A DNA stretch of 25,994 bases. Origin: a virus. Positions 1-7,067 of the stretch are shown here, piece by piece. Both the position numbers and the translations under genes were made by a program. Position 1 is the first letter of the stretch. Each line of letters begins with the position of its first letter. The stretch is taken from the IMG/VR virus record IMGVR_UViG_3300020207_000138, positions 1 to 25,994 of that record. One strand, given 5' to 3'. The notes under the pieces were generated by a model, which saw nothing but the letters and a program-made list of their open reading frames with translations, was not told where the DNA came from and did no database searches.

Positions 1-70
1 TAGAAAGGCCTTGCTCACTACCTACTATCGTAATAATATTATCTACTAAATAACGTGGTATTAACTGCAT
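1..70 (-). CDS. 5' end of a leftward gene, cut by window edge
   Basis: An ATG on the minus strand at 70 opens a frame that stays open for 23 codons to the left edge; the peptide begins MQLIPRYLVDNIITIVG. No Shine-Dalgarno sequence precedes it. An exact TATAAATA, the T4 late promoter core, ends five bases before the ATG. A short opening of this kind resembles N-termini of conserved virion-associated proteins of marine T4-like phages, but that is only an impression from 23 residues. The gene is divergent from the 122-residue gene at 102. A chance open frame of this length cannot be excluded. Confidence 0.5.
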   Translation of the reverse strand, partial: MQLIPRYLVDNIITIVGSEQGLS

Positions 71-75
71 AATAT

Positions 76-83
76 TATTTATA
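76..83 (-). promoter_or_regulatory. candidate T4-type late promoter (TATAAATA)
   Basis: The minus strand reads TATAAATA here, identical to the T4 late core recognised by gp55-type sigma factors. In T4 this element occupies about -13 to -6, which puts the predicted transcription start at 70, the A of the ATG of the leftward gene. That would give a leaderless transcript. The match and spacing are seen; promoter function is inferred, and chance matches are not rare in AT-rich DNA. Confidence 0.42.
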
Positions 84-88
84 TGGAA

Positions 89-96
89 TAAAAATA
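89..96 (+). promoter_or_regulatory. candidate late-type promoter (TAAAAATA)
   Basis: The plus strand reads TAAAAATA, 7 of 8 matches to the T4 late core, followed by exactly five bases and then the ATG at 102. The geometry is the same as for the opposing element at 76-83. The gene it precedes has no evident Shine-Dalgarno sequence at normal spacing. Confidence 0.3.
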
Positions 97-101
97 GATT
101 A

Positions 102-470
102 ATGTTACGAAACCAAATAGAAGAAAACTACCCATTTATCAGTGTAATCACATACGGCGGAAAAGAATACGTTGGTATTGTTGTAAATCAAGATAATAAT
201 ATTACAACAATATTAGATTACTCTATGCTTAAGACTACTGAGGACAAACAATATCTACTAGAGATAGGACAAACATGGTGGATGGAATCAAATAGGTTAA
301 TACCTATTACAATATTCCTAAGCAAAGATGTTGAGCCTATTAGATACTGTTTGAGAAATATGAACAGCAAAGATGTCAATATAGTGCTAGGCCCAACAGT
401 TAATCTGCACAACCTAACACTAAAGAGAGTCAAGAGGAAGAATGTGCAGTTAGTTCGTCGTCCGAAATAA
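102..470 (+). CDS. conserved-looking phage protein of unknown function, 122 aa
   Basis: The protein is 122 residues and has no signal peptide or membrane segment. The first half alternates short hydrophobic strands with turns (residues 13-45, with YGGKEYVGIV followed by a polar turn and TTILDYSML), which suggests a small beta-barrel of SH3- or Sm-like type. The C-terminus is basic (KRVKRKN), which could contact nucleic acid or a partner. The gene is one of only three on the plus strand. Its last 41 bases overlap, tail to tail, the 3' end of the DnaE-like gene. I do not recognise a named family, and the barrel is an inference from pattern only. The start is ATG with a late-like element in front and no good ribosome site. 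Confidence 0.75.
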   Translation: MLRNQIEENYPFISVITYGGKEYVGIVVNQDNNITTILDYSMLKTTEDKQYLLEIGQTWWMESNRLIPITIFLSKDVEPIRYCLRNMNSKDVNIVLGPTVNLHNLTLKRVKRKNVQLVRRPK

Positions 471-1017
471 TTTGCTCACAGAGTAAATTCATATGAACGA
501 CTGTAGCAATTGCGTAAGAAAAGGCATGAGCTTTCTTGAAGTAATAGTCTCCATTGTATGGAGGCTTCCATACTTCTCGGCGTATAGCGTCCCAGCCTTG
601 ATCCGCTAGATACCTTTTGGATGGACGTATGATAGCTAGGACCATTGCGAGTTCTTCGACGCTAGTAGGTTGTAGCTTACGACATAACGGTCCGTGCCCG
701 CTCAAGTGAAATACTTGATTTACAAATTCGTCGTGCTGTAGCAACTCCCACTCTGGCTCTGTATTCATCAACTCATCTAGATGTCCTTCATCTCTAACAC
801 CTTTGTATATATTGACATTCAGAAAGTCTATTTTGAAATAGCCTCTCTCTTCTGCCTGCTTATAGTTTATCGTAGCTTGTCCAGTTAACGGATTCCACGG
901 GATAGCAGTTCCATATATTCCTGTATTGTGTTTAGCTCCGTTCTCTAGTGTTGCTGCACGGTGAGGAATTATATCTAATAATAAATTTCTATCAGCAAAA
1001 TCTATATCCACATCCAC
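430..1017 (-). CDS. miniature DnaE-like (C-family DNA polymerase) palm/fingers protein, 195 aa
   Basis: The protein reads as a cut-down bacterial polymerase III alpha subunit. Residues 2-7 (DVDIDF) match the PDFDVDF block that carries catalytic Asp401 and Asp403 of E. coli DnaE. Residues 29-39 (KHNTGIYGTAI) match its RNAGVHAGGVVI block. Residues 61-66 (FKIDFL) match the block with the third catalytic Asp555. Residues 113-132 (RKLQPTSVEELAMVLAIIRP) match the fingers motif ending in FRPGP. Residues 161-170 match the NKSHAAAYALV segment. The PHP, beta-binding and OB domains are absent, and the palm is much shortened, yet all three Asp positions are kept. The start is GTG just after the HNH stop, with GGGGAAG upstream; the frame is open further back inside the HNH gene. 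It could be an active mini-polymerase, a nucleic-acid-binding relic or a decoy subunit. Family assignment is strong; activity is unknown. Confidence 0.8.
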   Translation of the reverse strand: MDVDIDFADRNLLLDIIPHRAATLENGAKHNTGIYGTAIPWNPLTGQATINYKQAEERGYFKIDFLNVNIYKGVRDEGHLDELMNTEPEWELLQHDEFVNQVFHLSGHGPLCRKLQPTSVEELAMVLAIIRPSKRYLADQGWDAIRREVWKPPYNGDYYFKKAHAFSYAIATVVHMNLLCEQIISDDELTAHSSS

Positions 1018-1018
1018 G

Positions 1019-1516
1019 TTACTTCCCCAATTTTTTAGCCCAACCGGCTCGCATCTTAGCCTTGTCCTCTTCAGTTCGAGGCACTCCTTTATTCCAAGCA
1101 GTCCTGCCTTTATTGGCTTTACTCACAGCATCCTTTACCGCTTGAGATCGAGTCATTCCTCTATTCCAAGCGGGCCTACCTTTTCTCCCGTGCTTTCCAA
1201 AATGTTGATGTGCTTCTTTACGAATAGATTCATATAACTTTGAATTGAAGTTGCCACGCAATCTATTCTTGCTACTTCTAACAAACATCATATTGAATGC
1301 GTATAGCAGTTTGTGCCTTGCTTCTCCTTCATACATTTTAGTTAGCAATAAGTGTGCAATAAAATGTTCTCTAGGTGTTAAAAGAATAAGATTTTCTTCA
1401 TCATCAGAACCTCCTACACATTTGGGAATTATATGATGCTTTTCTAAATAAGTATCTTCTCGAACTGGACGTGATGTCATCAACTCAAAATACCATTTAG
1501 AATATTTACTTTCCAT
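1019..1516 (-). CDS. HNH homing endonuclease with NUMOD3-type repeats
   Basis: The protein is 165 residues. An HNH nuclease core lies at residues 23-60: YLEKHHIIPKC (His27, His28), a GGSDDEENLILLTP stretch with Asn42, and REHFIAH with His51 and His55. The second half has two copies of a short basic repeat, RKGRPAWNRGMTRS (about 111-124) and NKGRTAWNKGVPRT (about 136-149). This is the NUMOD3 DNA-binding pattern of phage homing endonucleases. It is a free-standing gene between deformylase and the DnaE-like gene; its ATG lies 11 bases inside the deformylase 3' end and its stop abuts the next start. Such enzymes cut a homologous genome lacking the gene and so spread. It is probably an optional, mobile insertion in this operon. 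Confidence 0.9.
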   Translation of the reverse strand: MESKYSKWYFELMTSRPVREDTYLEKHHIIPKCVGGSDDEENLILLTPREHFIAHLLLTKMYEGEARHKLLYAFNMMFVRSSKNRLRGNFNSKLYESIRKEAHQHFGKHGRKGRPAWNRGMTRSQAVKDAVSKANKGRTAWNKGVPRTEEDKAKMRAGWAKKLGK

Positions 1517-1997
1517 TTCTCTTACTCGCTTTTTTGGAAGCCATTTTCCATTTTAGTGGTGACACACGATCCTTGAAGCATACTCCTTGTAGGTGATCCC
1601 ACTCGTGTAAGAATACTTTGACAGCATATCCTGTTAGGTGTTGTCGTCGTTGCTCCATATTCTCATCTGTATATTCTACTAGGATTTCTCTAGGGCGTTT
1701 GACTTGAACAAATATGCCAGGGAAGCTCAAGCATCCTTCGTCTTCTAATACAGTATCCTCAGTGTGTTGTAATACTGTAGGGTTGATACAAAGCTCTGCG
1801 TTCTTTGGATCTGCTCCCATAACAAATAGTTGATGATTCAAATCAACTTGGTTGGCGCTAAGTCCAATCCCGTTGTTACTCAGCATTGTATCAATCATTA
1901 TAGCTTTGATCTCTTTAGGATCAAATCCAGGATTAGTGATATCTACCTCAGCAACTTTTGTAGTGAGGATCTCATTTGGGTAATATACTATGTCCAT
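1506..1997 (-). CDS. def: peptide deformylase
   Basis: All three deformylase motifs are present in order: GIGLSANQ at 43-50 (family GxGLAAxQ), EGCLS at 87-91 with the metal-ligand Cys89, and HEWDH at 131-135 with the two His ligands and catalytic Glu132. The enzyme removes the formyl group from the N-terminal Met of nascent proteins and uses Fe2+ or Zn2+. At 163 residues it is near the usual length; the basic tail KKASKRNGK is short. Marine T4-like phages often carry their own deformylase, thought to sustain processing of phage or host photosystem proteins during infection. The start is supported by AGGAG at good spacing. The start overlaps the end of the upstream sulfotransferase-like gene. 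Confidence 0.95.
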   Translation of the reverse strand: MDIVYYPNEILTTKVAEVDITNPGFDPKEIKAIMIDTMLSNNGIGLSANQVDLNHQLFVMGADPKNAELCINPTVLQHTEDTVLEDEGCLSFPGIFVQVKRPREILVEYTDENMEQRRQHLTGYAVKVFLHEWDHLQGVCFKDRVSPLKWKMASKKASKRNGK

Positions 1998-2995
1998 TTA
2001 AAGTCTCCTGTTTTCCAGTTTAGTGAAGGAATAAACACACTTGCTAAATCTTCATTATATCTAAGATAAGTTTTATAAAAGTTTATAGATGGGCTTGGCA
2101 TTGATCTACCATAAAACTCTTCTAGTTTTTGAATTGTCTCTTCTGGGTTAGTTATTATAGATCGATAGTCTACAAATAATATATTAGTAGTATCAGTAAA
2201 TAGTTTTCCAGGATCATCTTTTGTAGTATAATATTCTATAGAAAAAAGATCTATTCTTTCTTTTAAAAGTTTCAGCAATCCTAACTCAAGAGTTTCTTCT
2301 GATAATATCATACGCCAAGCACGATATGTTGTGTATCGTCTCTTAAATCTATATACATCATTTTTTGGTAAGGTTGAAGAATATTGATCTAAAATATCTT
2401 GCCTATCTATATATTTTAAAATAGGATATCTTCTTTCAAGGTAGTTACATACTCTTTTACCTATCTTAATAAATGTTTTATACATTTTTTTGATATCATA
2501 ATATCTCATAATCTCATTAGGTTTATCGCCTAGTTGAATAATCTCATATGGTATTTTGAGTGACGCCTTAGATCTTTTTCGAACATAATCCATTCCATCA
2601 CCCAATTCATTTTTTATAATTCGTAAGAAATTTATTTGAGCAAAATCATCCTCAGTAACGAGCATCTTAATGTAGTTACAGTTTTGAAGATATTTCCCTT
2701 CAGTTTGATTTTGGAAATAAAGTTTGGACTGTTGTCCAATATTATGCCAATAATAAAATTTATAGTCAGGCGATTTATCAATTTGAGATCTCCACTCAAC
2801 TTGATTTATTGGCTGGAAAGGATCTTCTGGATCAAAACAATAATGTATATTATAATGATCCATTTGATGAGCATCGCCTAGATAACCAATGGTATATTCT
2901 GGACTTTCTTGGTACATGCTTGATATTAAAAATAAGAGCATTCTACCACCACCCCCTCCGGGAAAATCTAAATGTGTAGTTTTATACGGCGTCAT
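1988..2995 (-). CDS. sulfotransferase-like protein, copy B of a tandem pair
   Basis: The protein is 335 residues and clearly paralogous to the gene just upstream. The N-terminus has TTHLDFPGGGGGRMLLFLIS (residues 6-25), a glycine-rich loop at the position where sulfotransferases bind the 5'-phosphosulfate of PAPS. A later segment, NYIKMLVTEDDF, and the C-terminal FVDYRSIITNPEETIQKLEE resemble the YEDL...P...I..L..F pattern near the C-terminus of sulfotransferases. No signal peptide is present, so it should act in the cytoplasm. The substrate is unknown; a glycan or peptide tyrosine is possible. DNA here is more AT-rich than in uvsW (13 G+C in 60 bases at 2221-2280 against 31 in 60 at 6601-6660), consistent with separate origin. 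Assignment is by motif only. Confidence 0.6.
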   Translation of the reverse strand: MTPYKTTHLDFPGGGGGRMLLFLISSMYQESPEYTIGYLGDAHQMDHYNIHYCFDPEDPFQPINQVEWRSQIDKSPDYKFYYWHNIGQQSKLYFQNQTEGKYLQNCNYIKMLVTEDDFAQINFLRIIKNELGDGMDYVRKRSKASLKIPYEIIQLGDKPNEIMRYYDIKKMYKTFIKIGKRVCNYLERRYPILKYIDRQDILDQYSSTLPKNDVYRFKRRYTTYRAWRMILSEETLELGLLKLLKERIDLFSIEYYTTKDDPGKLFTDTTNILFVDYRSIITNPEETIQKLEEFYGRSMPSPSINFYKTYLRYNEDLASVFIPSLNWKTGDFKWT

Positions 2996-3974
2996 CTATG
3001 TAACCTGTCCCCCAATTTAATGATGGGAAAAATAATTTTGCAAACTCTTCATTATATTTAAGATAATGAAGGTAAAAATTTTTAGATGCAGGAGGTAATT
3101 TTTTGTTATAAAAATTCTCCAAAGTTTTAATAGTATAATGTGGTTTAGTCATTATGTTTCTAAAATGTATAGGCAATGTATTGTTAGTAGAATGCAATAC
3201 AGGATCAAAAGTAGTTTCAGAAAAATATTTTAGCATTCCATCTTTAGTTGATTTTAAATCTTCATTTGTATGAACTAAGTGATCCTTTATCATCTCTTTT
3301 ATTCCTAAAGGAATATTTTTACTATGTGCTAATATAATTCTCCAAGCTCGATACTGATGCCAGTATTTTTCAAGTCGCCAGATATTTAGCGGCAAAGGTT
3401 CTTTGTAACTGTGAGATAAATCCCATACATCTTGCCTACTCATAGTTCTTATCTTTGGCGAATGCCCCGATAGATGTTTGCTGACTTTTCTACCAATCTT
3501 GATAAACGATTTGTAAATCTCATCTACGTCATACCAATGTAATATATCTGTTGGGTCTGAAGATAAGAAAACTGTTTTCTCTCGAAGTGTTAAACTAATT
3601 GGTTCTTGTTGTTCATGATAGTAAGTTAAAGAATCTCCTATAAAATTTTTTATTATTCTTAGGTAAGCTATCTGCTCAGTGTCTTTGTCAGTCACTACCA
3701 TCCTAACGTAATTACAGTTCTTAATAAGTTCGTGATCGACAGCCCAATCTATATGATGCCACCAATAGAAATCATCTTCTGGCTTTTTTGGTATCGTATT
3801 ATCAGTTTTACGAAAGTCAAGATTGGTACTGTGATGCATATCATGTGCCTCGCCAGCCATACCTATCTTATATAAAGGATGTTTATAATACATACTTGAT
3901 ATTAAAGATAGGAGCATCCTACCACCACCTCCTGCTGGAAAATGTAGATGTGTAGTACGATATCCTTTTCTCAT
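2982..3974 (-). CDS. sulfotransferase-like protein, copy A of a tandem pair
   Basis: The protein is 330 residues and aligns end to end with its downstream neighbour: TTHLHFPAGGGGRMLLSLIS (7-26) against TTHLDFPGGGGGRMLLFLIS, CNYVRMVVTDKD against CNYIKMLVTEDD, LRIIKN in both, YRAWRIILA against YRAWRMILS, and KYNEEFAKLFFPSLNWGTG against RYNEDLASVFIPSLNWKTG at the C-terminus. The glycine-rich N-terminal loop suggests PAPS or nucleotide binding of sulfotransferase type. The ATG sits in an ATGA overlap with the stop of the zinc-finger gene and has GGAAAG upstream; its own 3' end overlaps the next copy by 14 bases. The two have diverged well beyond a recent duplication. An unrelated P-loop-like fold is the alternative. 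Confidence 0.6.
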   Translation of the reverse strand: MRKGYRTTHLHFPAGGGGRMLLSLISSMYYKHPLYKIGMAGEAHDMHHSTNLDFRKTDNTIPKKPEDDFYWWHHIDWAVDHELIKNCNYVRMVVTDKDTEQIAYLRIIKNFIGDSLTYYHEQQEPISLTLREKTVFLSSDPTDILHWYDVDEIYKSFIKIGRKVSKHLSGHSPKIRTMSRQDVWDLSHSYKEPLPLNIWRLEKYWHQYRAWRIILAHSKNIPLGIKEMIKDHLVHTNEDLKSTKDGMLKYFSETTFDPVLHSTNNTLPIHFRNIMTKPHYTIKTLENFYNKKLPPASKNFYLHYLKYNEEFAKLFFPSLNWGTGYIDDAV

Positions 3975-4666
3975 AATTTGCTTTCCTTTATCACCTCTTT
4001 TGCTAAAATAACATCCCTAGATGATTGTGAAAACTTTTTACCCCAATGATCTGGATCTAATATATGATAGATCAGTCCAAGTTGCTCCTCGTTGAATCGT
4101 CCCATCATATCCTGTGCCTGTACAGAGTTTAGTAGTAGCCATGGTGATAGCTTTCCATCTTTGATATGATATACTGCTCTGTTTAGATTTACTAATCTAA
4201 AATAATGATTCCATTGTGCTGGTGGATTCTCAGTTGCCCACTCTGTCATTGTTTGTATGCTACGCTCTAATGCTGTATGTACATCTTCCTTCTTTATAAG
4301 ATCCACAGCATATTTTTCGTATAATGCCTCATCACACCATTTGTCAATCTTTACTCCGCTCATTACGATGTATTCAATATATTTCTCTGGATACAGAGGG
4401 CGGACGTTAGTAACGAATGAACCAAACTTTACAAAGGCATTGTAGTAAGGAGAGTTACAGAACTCCTCATACGTCTTGTCACGTTTGAAGCCTGTGCCTT
4501 TCCTATAGAATAAATTGAATGCGTAAAATCCTGTTTGTACTCTTTTCTCGTCACGTTGCTGCGCTCGTCGTTTCTTTTCGCAAACGTGAACGAGTATTGT
4601 ACTCTCTTTAGAAAAACTTTTCTTACAGTATTCGCATTTGAATCTAGAGTTTGATGTCGATGCCAT
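3971..4666 (-). CDS. zinc-finger protein of unknown function, 231 aa
   Basis: The N-terminus carries a C2HC finger: Cys11, Cys14, His27 and Cys29 within FKCEYCKKSFSKESTILVHV, followed by the basic stretch EKKRRAQQRDEKR. The rest is mostly helical, with aromatic blocks (PYYNAFVKFGSFV, PPAQWNHYFRLVNLNRAVYHI) and no membrane segment. Proteins with this layout seem common in marine T4-like phages, but I know no assigned function. Its position in the operon behind UvsW, beside two other conserved unknowns, points to a role in DNA metabolism or transcription, perhaps DNA binding. The start overlaps the upstream gene by 23 bases and has no clear ribosome site, so translational coupling is likely. 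It is not gp59: no helicase-loader feature can be seen. Confidence 0.72.
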   Translation of the reverse strand: MASTSNSRFKCEYCKKSFSKESTILVHVCEKKRRAQQRDEKRVQTGFYAFNLFYRKGTGFKRDKTYEEFCNSPYYNAFVKFGSFVTNVRPLYPEKYIEYIVMSGVKIDKWCDEALYEKYAVDLIKKEDVHTALERSIQTMTEWATENPPAQWNHYFRLVNLNRAVYHIKDGKLSPWLLLNSVQAQDMMGRFNEEQLGLIYHILDPDHWGKKFSQSSRDVILAKEVIKESKL

Positions 4667-5096
4667 GATTGTCTGCTAGTTCCTGTATATCTTCTTTAGT
4701 TGCCATTTTTGCTAATATGAGTAGCTCGTCCATTTTTTGATTTGGGTATGCCTTTTCAAGAACAGATAGAAACTTGCTGTTTTGTGCATCTAGTTTATCC
4801 TTGCCAGACTTCAATCCAATCCACTCATGGTATTTAATCTTTCCGTAGTCTGCTGACAGACAGAGTAGTTGCCATTGTAGTTTAGGATGCTTTGACATAA
4901 TCATATAATGTTTATTGAAGAACTCGTTAGTCTTCAATACTGCTATCTCAGCGTCTGAACCTTTTACACTAGAAGCATATCTATTTAATAGCCAAAATGA
5001 TACAGACTTTTTCTCCTCATCACTCAGCTCGTCCCATACATTCTTTGCTCCTATATCTACAGCAGCAAGAACATCTTTAACTGGTAGCTTTGCCAT
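4644..5096 (-). CDS. conserved-looking phage protein of unknown function, 150 aa
   Basis: The start chosen is the ATG at 5096, giving MAKLPVKDVLAAVD; a longer frame from a TTG at 5123 would overlap the upstream gene and adds nine unlikely residues. The protein is 150 residues, largely helical and soluble. A central WLLNRYASSVKG segment is followed by HPKLQWQLLCLSADYGK and HEWIG. The NRY plus tryptophan pattern faintly recalls gp62-type clamp-loader small subunits, but gene 44 is not adjacent and the match is too weak to name it. The end runs 23 bases into the zinc-finger gene. The setting between the 168-residue protein and the zinc-finger protein suggests that the three are co-translated. 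Confidence 0.72.
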   Translation of the reverse strand: MAKLPVKDVLAAVDIGAKNVWDELSDEEKKSVSFWLLNRYASSVKGSDAEIAVLKTNEFFNKHYMIMSKHPKLQWQLLCLSADYGKIKYHEWIGLKSGKDKLDAQNSKFLSVLEKAYPNQKMDELLILAKMATKEDIQELADNHGIDIKL

Positions 5097-5100
5097 AATA

Positions 5101-5607
5101 CTATATAAGATTGCAGAAGTCAATAATTTCTGTTTGACGATTTACATCCTTGATGAAGAAAGCACACAATGGATTCTCATCGTCTGTTAGTGGCACCGAT
5201 AGTAACTGCCCTGACTTTATCTTAGGGAAGTACCATTTGATGTCATTGTAAAAGTTAGTTACTTTGATTTCGCCATAGTCTGCTTTGTAGCTCTTTAGAG
5301 GATTGAATAAGAATGCCTCAAAGCCTCTATCATTCAAACTTGTAAGTGGCAGGACTTCTAAGTCCTTGCCTGTGCGGCTATCACCTACAGCAATATGGAA
5401 ATCAATAGGCATCATTACTTCGTGTCCATTGATCTCTAGAACGATAGCGGAGTTGCTAAATGATTCTAAAAAGATAAGAGGCACAAAATAAAAGTCAGGA
5501 TCTGACGGAGTTGAGTTATCTAAAATAGAAAACCTAAAGTCCTCATCAATCTCCTCAGGTAAGTTGTTCAAGTCAAATGATTTATTTTCAAGTGTTAGAA
5601 TTTTCAT
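5101..5607 (-). CDS. conserved-looking phage protein of unknown function, 168 aa
   Basis: The protein is 168 residues and rich in predicted beta strands: YFVPLIFLESFSNSAIVLEI, then HEVMMPIDFHIAVGDSRTGK, LEVLPLTSLNDRGFEAFLFN, IKWYFPKIKSGQLLSVPL and CAFFIKDVNRQTEIID. It has no signal, membrane or metal-binding motif. Its start lies in an ATGA overlap with the uvsW stop, so it is translated with the helicase. Close linkage to UvsW suggests a role in late replication, recombination or the switch to late transcription, but nothing in the sequence shows the function. Confidence 0.75.
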   Translation of the reverse strand: MKILTLENKSFDLNNLPEEIDEDFRFSILDNSTPSDPDFYFVPLIFLESFSNSAIVLEINGHEVMMPIDFHIAVGDSRTGKDLEVLPLTSLNDRGFEAFLFNPLKSYKADYGEIKVTNFYNDIKWYFPKIKSGQLLSVPLTDDENPLCAFFIKDVNRQTEIIDFCNLI

Positions 5608-7067
5608 GTCCAGTCAACCTTTTGTAGTGTAAATGGGTATTGGGCTTGTTTATAAAACTTTTTACGTTCAGTTAAATGACGCTTGGCAAATTTACAAGTA
5701 GATGTGAAGTCCCATATTTGTACAAAGTCCTTGTCCTTTGCTTTGCGGATTCCTCTACCAATAGACTGAATCACACGAACAAATGATTTGCCTGGCTCTA
5801 TAAGAACCAGATTGAATATTCTTGGGATGTTGATGCCTACTGCTGCTACACCATATGTAGCAATAATAACCATGTCGCTCGCATCCTGGACTTCGTCATA
5901 TGTCTCTTTTCGATCTTTTACTTTTACTTCGCCACTGATAAACACTGAGTCTGGCACAAGCTCTTGTAGCTTTTTACCTGCGGATACACGATCCACTAGA
6001 ATGAGTGTGTTACCTGATTGTCTAATATTGATGATCTGGCTAGCCAGATACTCAACTCTCTTGTCGTTAGTAACAAGGTATTTGAGTTCGCTTTGATAGT
6101 CACGATGCTCAACAATGTCTATTAGTTGTTGAATGTTCACGTGACACTGTGATAGCACTCCTTTGTCCTGTAGCTCCTTAGCACTAATAGATCCAATTAC
6201 AGGACCTATGGCAGCGTGGAGTGCTTCAAATTCAAATTTTTCTTTTGGTATAGTACCAGTTAGTCCCCATCGTATGGCAGCGTTCTTTAGGCTTTGTGTT
6301 AGTAGTGCCTTTAGAACATCAGCTTTTGCTTGGTGCACTTCGTCTACAATAATAGTTTGTACACCTTGTAAAAACTCTGCGAGAGTTATTTCTACTTCTG
6401 CGTCTTTGCTTTTCTTTCCAAGGATGTTAAGACTCTGCCAAGTGCATATGGTATGTTTTTTGGCAAGGTCTTTTCGATCACCAAAGTATACGCCGACGTC
6501 CAGCCCGCAGTTTCTGTAATCTTCTTCAGTCTGCTGCACAAGAGATTTGTTTGGTACAATGACAAGTGTTCGTCCATGTTGTTCTGCTATGTGTGAGAGT
6601 GTGGCTGTGGTAATAGTTTTACCTGCGCCCGTAGCTATTTCCTGCAGTGACTGCGGGTTAGCTAAAAAATTATTTATCGCTTCTACCTGGTAGTCACGTA
6701 GTAGTATTTTTTCACCCTCAGCAGGATGTCCTTTGGGCCAGCATACTCCTTGGTTCGCCCAATAGTTCTCTGTAATAGTTGGAAACTGTAAGTCTATTGT
6801 CTGCCGTCTATCATCAATATCTGAGATAGTGTAGTTGTGTTTAGATAGGATCTCTACCACAGTGCCTAGATGATTGACATATCCTGTTCCTCCTATGTTG
6901 AAGAAAGGAACTTTGCCATCCCAACGCCCTAGCTTGTAGTGTGGCGTATGCCTAGCATATGGAACTTCAAACTTTAGAGCGTTTGCTATTTTGCGTCTTA
7001 CATCTACTGGCAAGCCTTCTAACTTGATATTGACTTCGTCTTGTATTACAAGTTTACATGGTTTCAT
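5604..7067 (-). CDS. uvsW: UvsW-type DNA/RNA helicase
   Basis: This superfamily 2 helicase has 487 residues (T4 UvsW has about 500). Motifs in order: RDYQVEAI (Q-like) at 124-131, Walker A ATGAGKT at 145-151, motif II DEVH at 242-245, motif III TGT at 270-272, and motif VI QSIGRGIRK at 434-442. The N-terminal 100 residues carry HYKLGRWDGKVPFF, typical of the small UvsW N-terminal domain. In T4 the enzyme unwinds R-loops and branched DNA and drives fork reversal, shifting replication from origin-dependent to recombination-dependent mode. The ATG overlaps the stop of the upstream 445-residue gene as ATGA. Expression probably comes from the promoter at 8421-8449. Confidence 0.95.
   Translation of the reverse strand: MKPCKLVIQDEVNIKLEGLPVDVRRKIANALKFEVPYARHTPHYKLGRWDGKVPFFNIGGTGYVNHLGTVVEILSKHNYTISDIDDRRQTIDLQFPTITENYWANQGVCWPKGHPAEGEKILLRDYQVEAINNFLANPQSLQEIATGAGKTITTATLSHIAEQHGRTLVIVPNKSLVQQTEEDYRNCGLDVGVYFGDRKDLAKKHTICTWQSLNILGKKSKDAEVEITLAEFLQGVQTIIVDEVHQAKADVLKALLTQSLKNAAIRWGLTGTIPKEKFEFEALHAAIGPVIGSISAKELQDKGVLSQCHVNIQQLIDIVEHRDYQSELKYLVTNDKRVEYLASQIINIRQSGNTLILVDRVSAGKKLQELVPDSVFISGEVKVKDRKETYDEVQDASDMVIIATYGVAAVGINIPRIFNLVLIEPGKSFVRVIQSIGRGIRKAKDKDFVQIWDFTSTCKFAKRHLTERKKFYKQAQYPFTLQKVDWT

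Noticed and set aside
3971-4666. Assignment of the zinc-finger protein as helicase loader gp59
   Set aside because: The length is similar, but T4 gp59 lacks such a finger and the gene is not next to gene 32 as in T4.
4644-5096. Assignment of the 150-residue protein as clamp-loader small subunit gp62
   Set aside because: Only a faint NRY/Trp pattern matches, and genes 44 and 45 are not adjacent.
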